From NCBI GenBank assembly GCA_036013505.1, contig CP107851.1, positions 3,605,501 to 3,669,500 of the forward strand: a DNA stretch of 64,000 nt, in the 5' to 3' direction. The DNA is from Streptomyces sp. NBC_00510. Its GTDB lineage: Bacteria; Actinomycetota; Actinomycetes; Streptomycetales; Streptomycetaceae. This document shows positions 11,999 to 20,475 of the stretch, piece after piece; the first letter of the stretch is position 1, and every line of letters starts with the position of its first letter. The position numbers and the translations under genes were made by a program. Under the pieces are notes generated by a model. It was not told the origin of the DNA and did not search any database. It saw nothing but the letters and a program-made list of their open reading frames with translations.

Positions 11999-12991
11999 CT
12001 AGCGGGAGCCCTTCGGGTCCAGCGCATCCCGTACGCCGTCACCGAAGAGGTTGAAGGCGAGCACGGTGATGAAGATCGCCAGGCCCGGGATCAGCATGAA
12101 GATCGGGTCCGTCTCGTAGAAGGACAGCGCCTTGAACAGCATCTGTCCCCACGACGAGGTGGGCGGCTTCACGCCGACCCCGAGGAAGCTCAGGGCGGCC
12201 TCGGTGAGGATGTTCGTCGGGATCATCAGCGTCGCGTAGACGGTGATCGGGGCGACGAGGTTGGGCAGCAGTTCCCGGAAGAGGATGTAGCCGCGGCCGG
12301 CGCCGAGGCTGCGGGCCGCGTCGACGTACTCGCGTTCCCTCAGGCTCAGGGTCTGGCCGCGGACGATGCGCCCGACGTACGGCCAGCCGAAGAACCCGAT
12401 GACGACGACCAGGACGCCCATGCGAACGCCGGTGCCGCTGAAGCCCAGCAGCGAGTTCGGCATGACCGAGACCAGGGACATGATGAAGAGCAGCTGGGGG
12501 AAGGCCAGGAGGACGTCCATCACGCGGCCGATGGCGGCGTCGACCCAGCCGCCGAAGTAACCGGCCATGATGCCGAAGAAGGTGCCGAGGACCACCGCGA
12601 CGATCGCCGACAGGAAGGCCACCAGCAGGGAGATCCGCGTCCCGTAGACGATGCGGCTGAAGACGTCGCGGCCGTTGACCGGCTCCACACCGAAGAGGTA
12701 ATCCCCGCTGATGCCGCCCCACTTGCCGGTGGGGGTGCCGAAGAGCGGGTCGATCTTGTTCTCGTGGAAGTCGTTCGGCGGATGACCGAGGGCGCTGACG
12801 ATGAGGGGGGCGAAGATCGCGACCAGGATGAGGAAGACGACGATCACGCCGCCTGCCAGCGCCACTTTGTCGCGCTTGAGGCGCATCCATGCGATACGCC
12901 CGGGCGAACGCCCCTCGATGGCCTTCGCGGGTATGTCGGCGGCGACGTCGGCGACGGCCGTCTCGGCGGTGTCGTGCAGCGGTGCTGTCAT
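11999..12991 (-). CDS. Peptide-type ABC importer, inner-membrane permease (OppC-like)
   Basis: 330 residues. A hydrophilic N-terminal 45 residues precedes TM1 (VALAGGVIVVFLILVAIFAPLI), then the OppC extracellular segment FGTPTGKWGGISGDYLFGVEP and NGRDVFSRIVYGTRISL, and five more helices. The EAA loop REYVDAARSLGAGRGYILF couples to the ATPases. GGAG lies close before the ATG at 12991. It is the first gene of the importer operon; the region upstream must hold the operon promoter. Confidence 0.93.
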   Translation of the reverse strand: MTAPLHDTAETAVADVAADIPAKAIEGRSPGRIAWMRLKRDKVALAGGVIVVFLILVAIFAPLIVSALGHPPNDFHENKIDPLFGTPTGKWGGISGDYLFGVEPVNGRDVFSRIVYGTRISLLVAFLSAIVAVVLGTFFGIMAGYFGGWVDAAIGRVMDVLLAFPQLLFIMSLVSVMPNSLLGFSGTGVRMGVLVVVIGFFGWPYVGRIVRGQTLSLREREYVDAARSLGAGRGYILFRELLPNLVAPITVYATLMIPTNILTEAALSFLGVGVKPPTSSWGQMLFKALSFYETDPIFMLIPGLAIFITVLAFNLFGDGVRDALDPKGSR

Positions 12992-13314
12992 GTCTCCTCG
13001 TGCATCCCCCTGCCGGCGGTGGCCGGCTTCGCCTGGCCGTCCGCCCGGGTCGACGGAGCGGACCGACCATGTCGGGCGGAGCTCTTGATGGTGGTGCGGT
13101 GGCGCTGGGCTGTGTGTTTGGCTTGTGATGAATCGTTAAGGCGACGTGTGAGCCGCCTTGGTGCGCGAGTCTTCATGGGGCGTGGATCACGCGCCAGACC
13201 CCACAGGGAAGCGATGCGCAACCGTGATGTGGTGAGCCTTCGTCCGTTATTACCGCAGTGTTACGCGCGTTGACAGATCGCCGCGATGCGATGGGAGTCG
13301 CTACCTTCGATGCC
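12992..13314. other. Divergent intergenic region between importer operon and DUF885 gene
   Basis: About 320 nt with no convincing gene. It must contain promoters for both flanking units. An imperfect inverted repeat with AAGGCG and CGCCTT arms lies near 13138-13159. A TTGACA hexamer at 13270-13275 has no acceptable -10 hexamer at 16-18 nt spacing, so I do not call a promoter there. Confidence 0.5.
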
Positions 13315-14826
13315 ATGAATGATCGGCTTCGCTCGGTGTGCGACCTGATGGTCCCCGTGGTCAGGGAGATGGCGGGACTCCACGAGTACGACGGCCAGGT
13401 GCAGGACCTGTCACCCGACGGCGTCCGCCGCGGACTGTCCTCGCTCGCCCACGCCCGGCTCCGCGAACCGGCCCTTCCCGACCCCCACGACGAGCGGCAC
13501 CTGTCGGTCTTCGAGGACACCCTCAAGGTCCAGTACGGCGAGCTGGAACTGCATCGGCGTGACCCATATCCGCATTTGTCCAACCTCGAACTCACCGCGT
13601 ACGACCGCGAGTACGCGCCCCGCGAGGAGCTGGCCGAGGCCCGCAGCCGCCACCTCCGGCAGTGGCCGGACGCCGTCGACGCGGCCATCGCGTCGCTCGA
13701 CCGGGTGAGCGCCCCGGTCGCCGGGGCACTCCTCGGGGCGGTCCGCGGCCTGGCCGCCGGCCTCGACCCGGACCGGGAGCCGGAGGCCGGTCCGGCGCTC
13801 GCCGCGCACGCCCGGCTGGTCGACCACATCGCCCGTGCCGCGGAGACCGGCGACCCCGACCCGCGGCTCGGCGGGGAGGCACTGGCGCTCCTGATGGGCA
13901 GTCAGGAAGGCCTGCGGGTCGACCTCTCGGCGCTCGCCGACGAGGCCGAGCGCGAGCGGGACCGGCTCACCGGGCTCCTCACGGAGTCCTGCGGACGGCT
14001 GGACCCCAAGGCCACCGTGGACGAGCTCATCCCCCGGCTGCTCGCCGACCATCCGGACGCGGACGGGGTCATCCCCGAGGCCGCCCGGCTCACGGACGAG
14101 GTCATCGAGTTCACCCGGCAGCGGGGGCTCGTGCCCTGGCTCGACGGCGACTGCCTCGTCGGGCCGGCACCGCCGTCGCGCCGCTGGTCCATGGCGATGA
14201 TGACCTGGGCCGCCCCGGAGGAGGCCGATTCCGCCTCCTGGTACCACGTCACCCCGCCGGAGCCGGACTGGCCGGAGGAGGAACGCGAGGAGTGGCTCTC
14301 GGTCTTCAGCCGTACGAGCCTGCCGGCGATCACCGTCCACGAGGTGGCGCCCGGCCATTTCGCCCACGGCAGGGCATTGCGGCACGCACCCACGCAGGTG
14401 CGGCGGGTCCTGCACTCGCTGTCCTTCTGCGAGGGCTGGGCGCACTACGTCGAGGAGGTCTGCCTCGAGGAGGGCTTCCGGGCCCGCGACCCCCGCTTCG
14501 CGATCGGCGTCGCCCTGGAGGCGCTCGTGCGCGTCACCCGGCTCGCGTGCGCGATCGGGCTGCACACGGGGGCGATGACGCTGGAGGAGGCCACGCAGCG
14601 CTTCATGCGGGACGCCCACCTCGCCCGGGCCGGCGCGGCCTCCGAGGCACGGCGCGGCACCTTCGACGCGGCGTACGGCCGTTACACCTGGGGCAAGTTG
14701 GAGATCATGCGGCTGCGCGAGCGGGCTCGGCGCGCCTGGGGGCCCGAGTTCTCGCTGCAGCGGTTCCACGGGGCGCTGCTGGAGCTGGGGAGCCCGCCGC
14801 TGGGGCTCATCGACGCGGTCCTCTGA
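13315..14826 (+). CDS. DUF885-family putative metallohydrolase
   Basis: 503 residues from ATG at 13315; an in-frame ATG at 13291 and a frame opening at 13258 are alternatives, and none has a good Shine-Dalgarno sequence. The family has a gluzincin-like fold. HEVAPGH (His342, Glu343, His348) is the expected zinc motif, and CEGWAHYVEEVCLEEG (Glu373) supplies the further acidic ligand and the family's EGW signature. There is no signal peptide, so it is probably cytoplasmic. Some relatives are annotated as peptidases, but activity and substrate are unproven. It is transcribed divergently from the importer. Confidence 0.85.
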   Translation: MNDRLRSVCDLMVPVVREMAGLHEYDGQVQDLSPDGVRRGLSSLAHARLREPALPDPHDERHLSVFEDTLKVQYGELELHRRDPYPHLSNLELTAYDREYAPREELAEARSRHLRQWPDAVDAAIASLDRVSAPVAGALLGAVRGLAAGLDPDREPEAGPALAAHARLVDHIARAAETGDPDPRLGGEALALLMGSQEGLRVDLSALADEAERERDRLTGLLTESCGRLDPKATVDELIPRLLADHPDADGVIPEAARLTDEVIEFTRQRGLVPWLDGDCLVGPAPPSRRWSMAMMTWAAPEEADSASWYHVTPPEPDWPEEEREEWLSVFSRTSLPAITVHEVAPGHFAHGRALRHAPTQVRRVLHSLSFCEGWAHYVEEVCLEEGFRARDPRFAIGVALEALVRVTRLACAIGLHTGAMTLEEATQRFMRDAHLARAGAASEARRGTFDAAYGRYTWGKLEIMRLRERARRAWGPEFSLQRFHGALLELGSPPLGLIDAVL

Positions 14827-14872
14827 GGGGCGGCCCCCGCGGGGCCGGCGTCGTCGGTGTGGTGCGTGGGCG

Positions 14873-14916
14873 GGTGCGGGTGCGTTGCGCCTGCGGCGGG
14901 CCGTCTCCCGCCCGCC
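14873..14916 (+). repeat. Dispersed intergenic repeat, copy B
   Basis: Closely similar to copy A (4844-4885), with the core CGTTGCGCCTGCGGCGGGC at 14883-14901 followed by CTCCCGCCCGCC. The 19-nt core recurs exactly, inverted, at 15028-15046, making a 164-nt inverted pair that fills much of the gap after the DUF885 gene. A 7-bp hairpin at 14831-14847 just after the DUF885 stop may help terminate it. Confidence 0.6.
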
Positions 14917-15012
14917 CGTCCGTTGCCTGAACGCGGGGGCGGGCGGCAGGCCGCCGACGCACCGCCACCACCCACAGGGGCCACCCGCACCCGCCGACGG
15001 CGCCGCACGGGT

Positions 15013-15046
15013 GGGCGGACGGGAAGAGCCCGCCGCAGGCGCAACG
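15013..15046 (-). repeat. Dispersed intergenic repeat, copy C (inverted, partial)
   Basis: The reverse complement of 15028-15046 is identical to the 19-nt core of copy B, and the next bases continue with a TCCCGTCCGCCC-like tail. Together B and C could form a long imperfect hairpin between the convergent DUF885 and SseB-like genes. Confidence 0.55.
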
Positions 15047-15100
15047 GCGCGCAAGCCGCCGACGAACAGGCACAGCGACCCCCGGAAACCGCCGGAGGCC

Positions 15101-15886
15101 TCAGTAGGGCTGGGGGGCCCAGCCGTACGTCGTGCCGGGGACACCCGGCGCACCCGGTGCGCCATGGGCGTCGCGGGAGTAGAAGGGCTGCGCGGAGGCC
15201 CGCATCCACATGCCCACCGGGTCGTACTCGTCCGTGAGCGCGACCGTGGCGACCGGCAGCCCCTGCGGCACCGCCCCGAGGGCGGACTGCATCATCAGGC
15301 GCACCGTTTCGGCGGCCTGGGGCCCGGCGTCGTAGAGGTCGACGCCGATCGCGAGGTACGGCTCGCCCAGCGCGGGCTGGACCCATGCGCGCCGCAGCGA
15401 GCGGACGGCCTGGGTGCGATGGGCCTGCTGGGACAACAGGGCGTAGTACTGGGGGATCTGGAGCGCGGGCTCGCCGATCCGCAGCGGTCCGGCCGGGGAG
15501 CGGTCGAGCCCGAGGCAGACGCGCCGCAGGTCGAGCCAGGGGATGCCGACGCCGCCGCCGGGGGCGTGCGGGTTGAGCCACAGGCCCCAGCGGTCGGGGA
15601 AGAGCGAGGCCGCGATCTCGCGACCGGAGACCACCTCGTGGGCCCGGTTCCAGCCGCAGGCGGAGAACTCCTGCGGTGAGGTCACGCAGGGTGCGTAGCC
15701 GTGGCCGGCGACCTCCATGTTGCCGTACTGCGCGTCCGACCCGCCGGGGGTGCCCTGCCAGAGCAGCATCCACACCTGGCTGTCGGCGAGGGTCCGCAGC
15801 ACTTCCTCGTAGGCGTCGTACCTACCGGGCGTCACCTGCCGGAGCGCATGCTCCAGCCCCCCGCCCCCTCCCACGCCGGCGCTCAC
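15101..15886 (-). CDS. SseB-like protein 2 (enhanced serine sensitivity family)
   Basis: 261 residues from GTG at 15886 (VSAGVGGGGGLEHALRQV), the likely start because the long open frame further upstream is an arginine-rich shadow of the neighbouring gene. The body resembles SseB: an N-terminal part beginning RYDAYEEVLRTLADSQVWMLLW and a C-terminal segment ending YDPVGMWMRASAQPFY. The C-terminal 20 residues are Gly/Pro/Ala-rich. It is a paralogue of the gene immediately upstream; the two share the arrangement LADSQVWM/LGRSQLWI and PIGDWMLERVRPFY. E. coli SseB alters serine sensitivity by an unknown mechanism. The function here is unknown. Confidence 0.72.
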   Translation of the reverse strand: MSAGVGGGGGLEHALRQVTPGRYDAYEEVLRTLADSQVWMLLWQGTPGGSDAQYGNMEVAGHGYAPCVTSPQEFSACGWNRAHEVVSGREIAASLFPDRWGLWLNPHAPGGGVGIPWLDLRRVCLGLDRSPAGPLRIGEPALQIPQYYALLSQQAHRTQAVRSLRRAWVQPALGEPYLAIGVDLYDAGPQAAETVRLMMQSALGAVPQGLPVATVALTDEYDPVGMWMRASAQPFYSRDAHGAPGAPGVPGTTYGWAPQPY

Positions 15887-15963
15887 GTGTCCCGCCCTTC
15901 CGCGTCTGCCTCGTCCGCGTCGTCTGCTTCGCCGAATGCCTCGGGTGTCGTGTCGGACCCAGG

Positions 15964-16746
15964 TTATGCGCCCGTGCCGACATAGAAGGGTCGCACGCGC
16001 TCCAGCATCCAGTCGCCGATGGGGTCCTGTGCGACGTCCAGCAGCACCAGGTTGACCTGCCAGGGCAGCGGTACGGCGCCGAGCGCGCGCCCGAGGGCGG
16101 CCATGGCGGCGGCCCGGTCCTCCTCCTGCCAGCGGTCGAGCTCGACGCCGACGAAGAGCGTGGCGGGATCGCCCTCGACGCTGGCCAGCGCGCGGCGGGC
16201 GGAGAGCACGACGGGGAGCACGGCGAACTCGCCCGCGGCGGCGGCCAGGAAGTCGACCGGCTCCTCGTCCGGCGAGGGTTCCCACAGCCGGACCCGGGCC
16301 CCGGTCGGGGTGCCGGGCTCGCGGTCGGTGCGGCACAGCTCCATCACGGCGGCGGGCGGCAGCGGGATGCCCACCGCGCCACCGGGGTTCACGGCGATCC
16401 CGAGCTGCGGGGGCAGCCCGCGGGCGAACTCGCGGGCGGGGGCGACGGCGAAGCTCATGCCGGAACCGGCGGCGAGGAACTGCTGTTCGGAGCTGAAGAC
16501 CGGGACGTAGACGCCGCCTTCGAGTTCGAGGGTCGGCAGGTCGAGGTCGGTGCTGTCGGGGCCGCCGCCGTTCGGCAGCGGGATCCACAACTGCGAGCGC
16601 CCGAGCACCTCCAGGACGCGGGCCGTGGCACCCGGGTCGCCGAGCGCCGCGGAGAGCACTTCCTCGAGTTCGTTGGCGGGCCAGCCGCCGCCACCGTGGC
16701 CCGCCGGGGCGAAGCCGTCCGGTATCCGCTGCCCCGGGATGTTCAC
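15964..16746 (-). CDS. SseB-like protein 1 (enhanced serine sensitivity family)
   Basis: 260 residues with a GTG start (VNIPGQRIPDGF) preceded by GAGG at suitable spacing. It has the same two-part SseB organisation as its downstream paralogue: NELEEVLSAALGDPGATARVLEVLGRSQLWIPLP at the N-terminus (quoted here as conserved positions 26-58) and DPIGDWMLERVRPFYVG at the C-terminus. The spacing of 77 nt to the second copy suggests one transcript. Both lie about 2 kb from the glycine/serine metabolism operon, a suggestive but not conclusive neighbourhood for a protein family linked to serine sensitivity. Confidence 0.78.
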   Translation of the reverse strand: MNIPGQRIPDGFAPAGHGGGGWPANELEEVLSAALGDPGATARVLEVLGRSQLWIPLPNGGGPDSTDLDLPTLELEGGVYVPVFSSEQQFLAAGSGMSFAVAPAREFARGLPPQLGIAVNPGGAVGIPLPPAAVMELCRTDREPGTPTGARVRLWEPSPDEEPVDFLAAAAGEFAVLPVVLSARRALASVEGDPATLFVGVELDRWQEEDRAAAMAALGRALGAVPLPWQVNLVLLDVAQDPIGDWMLERVRPFYVGTGA

Positions 16747-16929
16747 TGCGTCTCGCCTCGCAATTTCCTGTGGTGGTGCGCTCCGTGGAAACCCTATCCG
16801 GCGGCGGGCGCGCGCGACCCCCGCATCCCGCGGCCGTCACACGATGCGATCGTCCGGTTGCGAAGCGTCACGACGGCTCCGAAGGTAGGACGAGCAAGGA
16901 GAAAACCCTCAACCGGGAGATATCTCGAC

Positions 16930-17667
16930 ATGCGCATCACCAGGATCAACTCCACCCTCATAGCGGCGGCTGTCTGCGCCTCGCTGACGATGGGCCTCAC
17001 CGGCGGTGTCGCGAGTGCCCACGCCCCCACCCGGAGCACGGCCGTCGAGGTCGAGCACCTCGCCGCCCGCGCGGCGGAGACGGGCGACGCCGAACTCATC
17101 GCCAAGCTGGGTGACACGCTGTCCATCGGCGCCAAGCTCACGCAGGAAGCCCAGGTCGAAGCCCCTGACTCGGCGAAACTGGAGGAACTCCGCAGGGGTC
17201 TGGAAGAGGCGAGCCAGCAGCTGGCCTCGGTCCTCGACCAGGCTGGTGCGGTATCTCCCGGTGTCACCGACCCGTCGGCGTTCGATCCGGGCGCGCCACA
17301 ACCGGGCCTGGAGCCGGTCGATCCCGGCCAGCCGGGTGACCTGAGCGCCGTCGACCAGATCGGCGGGCCGGGCGACCAGGGCGCCGCGGACGCCGTCACC
17401 GACGTCAAGAACGCGCTCACCAAGCTGGTCCAGGACGTCACGGACCTGCTGGCCAAGGTGCTGGCCAAGGACCTCGCGGGTGTGACGGCCGGTGTCGCCA
17501 CCGTCGTCGCCGACCTGCAGGCCCTGCTGCTGGCGGTGCCGAAGCTGCTCACCGGCGCACTGCCGCTGCCGATTACGCTGCCGATCCCCCTCGACGACCA
17601 GGGGGAGCAGCTGTCGCCCGACGCGCAGTTCGCGCCGCAGGGCGTGGCGGAACCGCAGGTTCCGTAG
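16930..17667 (+). CDS. Small secreted protein of unknown function
   Basis: 245 residues. A Sec signal peptide (MRITRINSTLIAAAVCASL, then a Gly/Val-rich core) ends at a probable AHA site near residue 32. The mature protein is a mostly helical, Ala/Leu/Gln-rich stretch, a Pro/Gly/Asp-rich linker (DPSAFDPGAPQPGLEPVDPG), and a second helical, Leu/Val/Ala-rich stretch ending in a Pro/Leu-rich hydrophobic segment. No catalytic motif or cysteines are seen in the mature part. GGGAG lies 10 nt before the ATG. It stands alone on the plus strand between minus-strand genes. I do not recognise the family. Confidence 0.8.
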   Translation: MRITRINSTLIAAAVCASLTMGLTGGVASAHAPTRSTAVEVEHLAARAAETGDAELIAKLGDTLSIGAKLTQEAQVEAPDSAKLEELRRGLEEASQQLASVLDQAGAVSPGVTDPSAFDPGAPQPGLEPVDPGQPGDLSAVDQIGGPGDQGAADAVTDVKNALTKLVQDVTDLLAKVLAKDLAGVTAGVATVVADLQALLLAVPKLLTGALPLPITLPIPLDDQGEQLSPDAQFAPQGVAEPQVP

Positions 17668-17701
17668 CGGTGCCGTCCCTCACGCGTCGCGGCCCGGCCG
17701 C

Positions 17702-18337
17702 TCAGCCGTCGAAGTCGATGGCCTCGAGCTCCCGGGCCGCTTCGCGGTCCAGCAGGACCACCGAGGCGCACACCGCGGGCAGCCGGCCGGCCTCCGCCTC
17801 CGCCAGCAGGCGGCGGGAGGCGTTGCGGTGCCGGACCATGGCGTACGTCGACACCCCCCGGCCGCGTTCGCGCTGGCCGTCCAGCGCGGTCCGCAAGGGG
17901 ACGTCCAGCAGCACCAGGTGCATGCCCCGCCCGCGACGCCGGGCCTGACGGGCGACCCACGCGCGCACCCAGCGCAGGGTGCCGCAGTCGTGCAGGACGA
18001 CGCTGTCGCCCGAGCGCAGCGCCCGCCACAGCCCCGCGTAGTGCGCGATCCGCACCAGGGGGCGGTAGAGGGCGTACGGCAGCAGCCGCGGCAGCCGGGC
18101 CTGCCAGCGTTCCCGTACGTCCTGCGAGTCGATCAGGCGGGCACCGCCCGTCGCGCGCCGCATGAGGGTGCTCTTCCCGCCGCCCGGGAGGCCGGAGACG
18201 ATCAATACGTCGCCCGCCGGGTAGCGCAGGGTGCGCACGGGCCGGCGCCCCCGCCGCAGGTCGAGGAGCCGGCGCGGCCGCACGGCCCGGCCCCCGCGGC
18301 GCGCTTCCCCGGCCCGCGCCGGTACCGGCCGGGACAC
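17702..18337 (-). CDS. P-loop kinase-like ATP-binding protein
   Basis: 211 residues from GTG at 18337, which has a textbook GGAGG seven nt upstream; the longer frame to 18379 lacks one. Walker A SGLPGGGKST near residues 48-57 follows a hydrophobic strand (VLIVSGLPG). A second strand, VVLHDCGTLRW, could provide the Walker B-like Asp. RRGRGMHLVLLDVPLRTALDGQRERGRG resembles the strand plus adenine/sugar-binding region of small-molecule kinases (zeta-toxin/gluconate-kinase-like superfamily); its central part is paraphrased here. The substrate is unknown. It faces the secreted protein gene convergently with a 34-nt gap. Confidence 0.75.
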   Translation of the reverse strand: MSRPVPARAGEARRGGRAVRPRRLLDLRRGRRPVRTLRYPAGDVLIVSGLPGGGKSTLMRRATGGARLIDSQDVRERWQARLPRLLPYALYRPLVRIAHYAGLWRALRSGDSVVLHDCGTLRWVRAWVARQARRRGRGMHLVLLDVPLRTALDGQRERGRGVSTYAMVRHRNASRRLLAEAEAGRLPAVCASVVLLDREAARELEAIDFDG

Positions 18338-18379
18338 GGCCGGGCCTCCGGCCGTCGCATACGCACTCTGCCACCGCAC

Positions 18380-18832
18380 AGCTCGCCTCCGGGTCCGACG
18401 TTCAAGAAATGGTAAATCCTGTGTCTTTGCCTACCCAGAGAAACGGCGGGGTTACTACCGGATCGGAACCGGACCGGGACATCCGGGACGCGATCGCGAC
18501 AACGGCAGGAGCCCGTGCAATGATGGCGGCCTCAATCTCATACCGGCCGTTCGAGGCCGCGCGGGAGAGTTTCCGCACCGCTACGGCGGGGTGGGGCGCC
18601 GAAGGAGCAAGTCCTCCCTTGAATCTCTCAGGCACAGATACCGCGCGTCCGAGGCACATCTGAAAAGCGGACGAGTCCGCCCCGGCCGACGGGGCGCCGT
18701 CCCACCCAAGGTGCAAACCGGGACTCCTCCGCTCGGAGGGTCCAGGTGAACCTCTCAGGTTCCGATGACAGATGGGGAGGGCCTGCCCGTCATGGCCCTA
18801 TCCGTCGTTTCCTTGCCTTGGGAGCCCGCCCG
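18380..18832 (+). other. Intergenic leader region of gcvT (450 nt)
   Basis: Non-coding region between the P-loop gene and gcvT. The first 180 nt must hold the promoters; I cannot assign hexamers with confidence. The rest is the glycine riboswitch listed separately, followed by a GC-rich segment (GGGCCTGCCC near 18780) that may form the expression platform. Confidence 0.6.
18560..18776 (+). ncRNA. Tandem glycine riboswitch upstream of gcvT
   Basis: Two glycine aptamers in series. Aptamer 1 (about 18560-18650) has GGAGAG at its 5' end, the core GCGCCGAAGGAGCAA and the closing CTCTCAGGCA. Aptamer 2 (about 18657-18776) has CATCTG at 18657-18662 pairing with CAGATG at 18769-18774, and the core ...CCCACCCAAGGTGCAAACCG then CTCTCAGGTTCCGATGACAG. 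These are the hallmark sequences of the gcvT element. In bacteria it normally turns gcv genes on when glycine is abundant. Here it heads gcvT, gcvH, glyA and sdaA. Confidence 0.93.
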
Positions 18833-19945
18833 ATGAGTGAACCCCGCCGTACCGCACTGGACGCGCTGCACCGCGCCCTCGGCGCCACCATGACCGACTT
18901 CGCGGGCTGGGACATGCCGCTGCGGTACGCCAGCGAGCGCGACGAGCACACCGCCGTGCGGACCCGGGCCGGTCTCTTCGACCTGTCCCACATGGGCGAG
19001 ATCACGGTCACCGGTCCGGCCGCGGGCGAGGCCCTGGACCACGCGCTGGTCGGCCACATCTCGGCGCTGGCCGTGGGCCGTGCCCGCTACACGATGATCT
19101 GTGCGCCGGACGGCGGCATCCTCGACGACCTGATCGTCTACCGCCTCGGCGACCAGGAGTACATGGTCGTCGCCAACGCCTCCAACGCCCAGGTCGTCCT
19201 GGATGCGGTCACCGAGCGCGCGGCGGGCTTCGACGCCGCCGTCCGCGACGACCGGGACGCGTACGCGCTGATCGCCGTCCAGGGTCCGGAGTCCCCCGGC
19301 ATCCTGAAGTCGGTCACCGACGCCGACCTGGACGGGCTGAAGTACTACGCGGGCCTGCCCGGCACCGTCGCCGGCGTCTCCGCGCTGATCGCACGCACGG
19401 GCTACACCGGCGAGGACGGTTTCGAGCTGTTCGTCGCCCCGGCCGACGCGGAGAAGCTGTGGCAGGCGCTGACCGAGGCGGGCGCGGACGCCGGCCTGGT
19501 GCCGTGCGGCCTGTCCTGCCGCGACACGCTGCGCCTGGAGGCGGGCATGCCGCTGTACGGGCACGAGCTGACCACCGCGCTCACCCCCTTCGACGCCGGG
19601 CTCGGCCGGGTCGTGAAGTTCGACAAGCCGGGTGACTTCGTGGGCCGGCAGGCCCTGACCGCGGCCGCCGCGAAGGCCGAGGCCGCGCCGCCGCGCAAGC
19701 TGGTCGGCCTGGTCGCGCAGGGCCGCCGGGTCCCCCGCGCGGGCTATCCGGTGGTGGCGGGCGGCGAGGTGGTCGGCGAGGTCACCTCCGGCGCCCCGTC
19801 CCCGACCCTGGGCAAGCCGATCGCCATGGCCTACGTGGACGCCGCGCACGCCGCCCCGGGCGCCTCCGGCGTGGGCGTGGACATCCGCGGTACGCATGAG
19901 CCGTACGAGGTGGTCGCCCTGCCGTTCTACAAGCGGCAGCGCTGA
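18833..19945 (+). CDS. gcvT: Glycine cleavage system T protein (aminomethyltransferase)
   Basis: 370 residues. It transfers the methylene group from the aminomethyl-lipoyl arm of GcvH to tetrahydrofolate, releasing ammonia. The start ATG at 18833 ([13 protein letters not shown]) has GGGAG nine nt upstream; a longer frame runs back into the riboswitch. Family landmarks are [17 protein letters not shown], the catalytic-Asp region FDLSHMGEI, the folate-binding segment [31 protein letters not shown] and GRKLVG-like PPRKLVGLV. It is the first gene after the glycine riboswitch. Confidence 0.96.
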   Translation: MSEPRRTALDALHRALGATMTDFAGWDMPLRYASERDEHTAVRTRAGLFDLSHMGEITVTGPAAGEALDHALVGHISALAVGRARYTMICAPDGGILDDLIVYRLGDQEYMVVANASNAQVVLDAVTERAAGFDAAVRDDRDAYALIAVQGPESPGILKSVTDADLDGLKYYAGLPGTVAGVSALIARTGYTGEDGFELFVAPADAEKLWQALTEAGADAGLVPCGLSCRDTLRLEAGMPLYGHELTTALTPFDAGLGRVVKFDKPGDFVGRQALTAAAAKAEAAPPRKLVGLVAQGRRVPRAGYPVVAGGEVVGEVTSGAPSPTLGKPIAMAYVDAAHAAPGASGVGVDIRGTHEPYEVVALPFYKRQR

Positions 19946-20030
19946 GGCACCGGTCACATCCGGCACAGCCGTCCCACCTGTCAAGACAGCCGTTCACCAG
20001 CACATACCGTCATCCAGGAGAATTCACGCC

Positions 20031-20411
20031 ATGAGCAACCCTCAGCAGCTGCGGTACAGCAAGGAGCACGAGTGGGTCTCGGCCGCCGACGCGGACGGTG
20101 TGTCCTCGGTGGGCATCACCGAGCACGCGGCGAACGCCCTCGGCGATGTCGTCTACGTCCAGCTCCCGGCGGTCGGCGACACGGTCGCCGCGGGCGAGAC
20201 CTGCGGTGAGCTGGAGTCGACCAAGTCGGTCAGCGACCTGTACGCCCCGGTCTCCGGCGAGGTCACCGAGGTCAACGAGGACGTCGTCAACGACCCCTCG
20301 CTGGTGAACTCGGCGGCCTTCGAGGGCGGCTGGCTGTTCAAGGTGAAGATCTCCGAGGAGCCGGCCGACCTGCTCTCCGCGGACGAGTACTCCGCCTTCA
20401 CCGGCAACTGA
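20031..20411 (+). CDS. gcvH: Glycine cleavage system H protein
   Basis: 126 residues. It is the lipoyl carrier that shuttles the aminomethyl group between P, T and L proteins. The lipoylation site is Lys65 in [16 protein letters not shown]. The barrel-sandwich fold is complete, with HEWV at the N-terminus and the GGWLFKVKI strand. AGGAG precedes the ATG at 10-nt spacing. It follows gcvT by 85 nt. gcvP is not in this neighbourhood and must lie elsewhere. Confidence 0.97.
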   Translation: MSNPQQLRYSKEHEWVSAADADGVSSVGITEHAANALGDVVYVQLPAVGDTVAAGETCGELESTKSVSDLYAPVSGEVTEVNEDVVNDPSLVNSAAFEGGWLFKVKISEEPADLLSADEYSAFTGN

Positions 20412-20475
20412 CCGCTCGGGACCTCCCGACCGCTCCGCCCTGTCCACTCCGACCTCCGGACGGATGACCCCCCTG

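Noticed and set aside
13270..13275. TTGACA hexamer as a -35 for the DUF885 gene
   Set aside because: No TAnnnT-like hexamer lies 16-18 nt downstream, and the nearest (TACCTT) is 26 nt away. It may be coincidental.
15101..16840. 579-codon minus-strand frame covering both SseB-like genes
   Set aside because: Only its last 261 codons are protein-like. The rest is an arginine-rich out-of-frame reading of the upstream SseB-like gene; the true start is the GTG at 15886.
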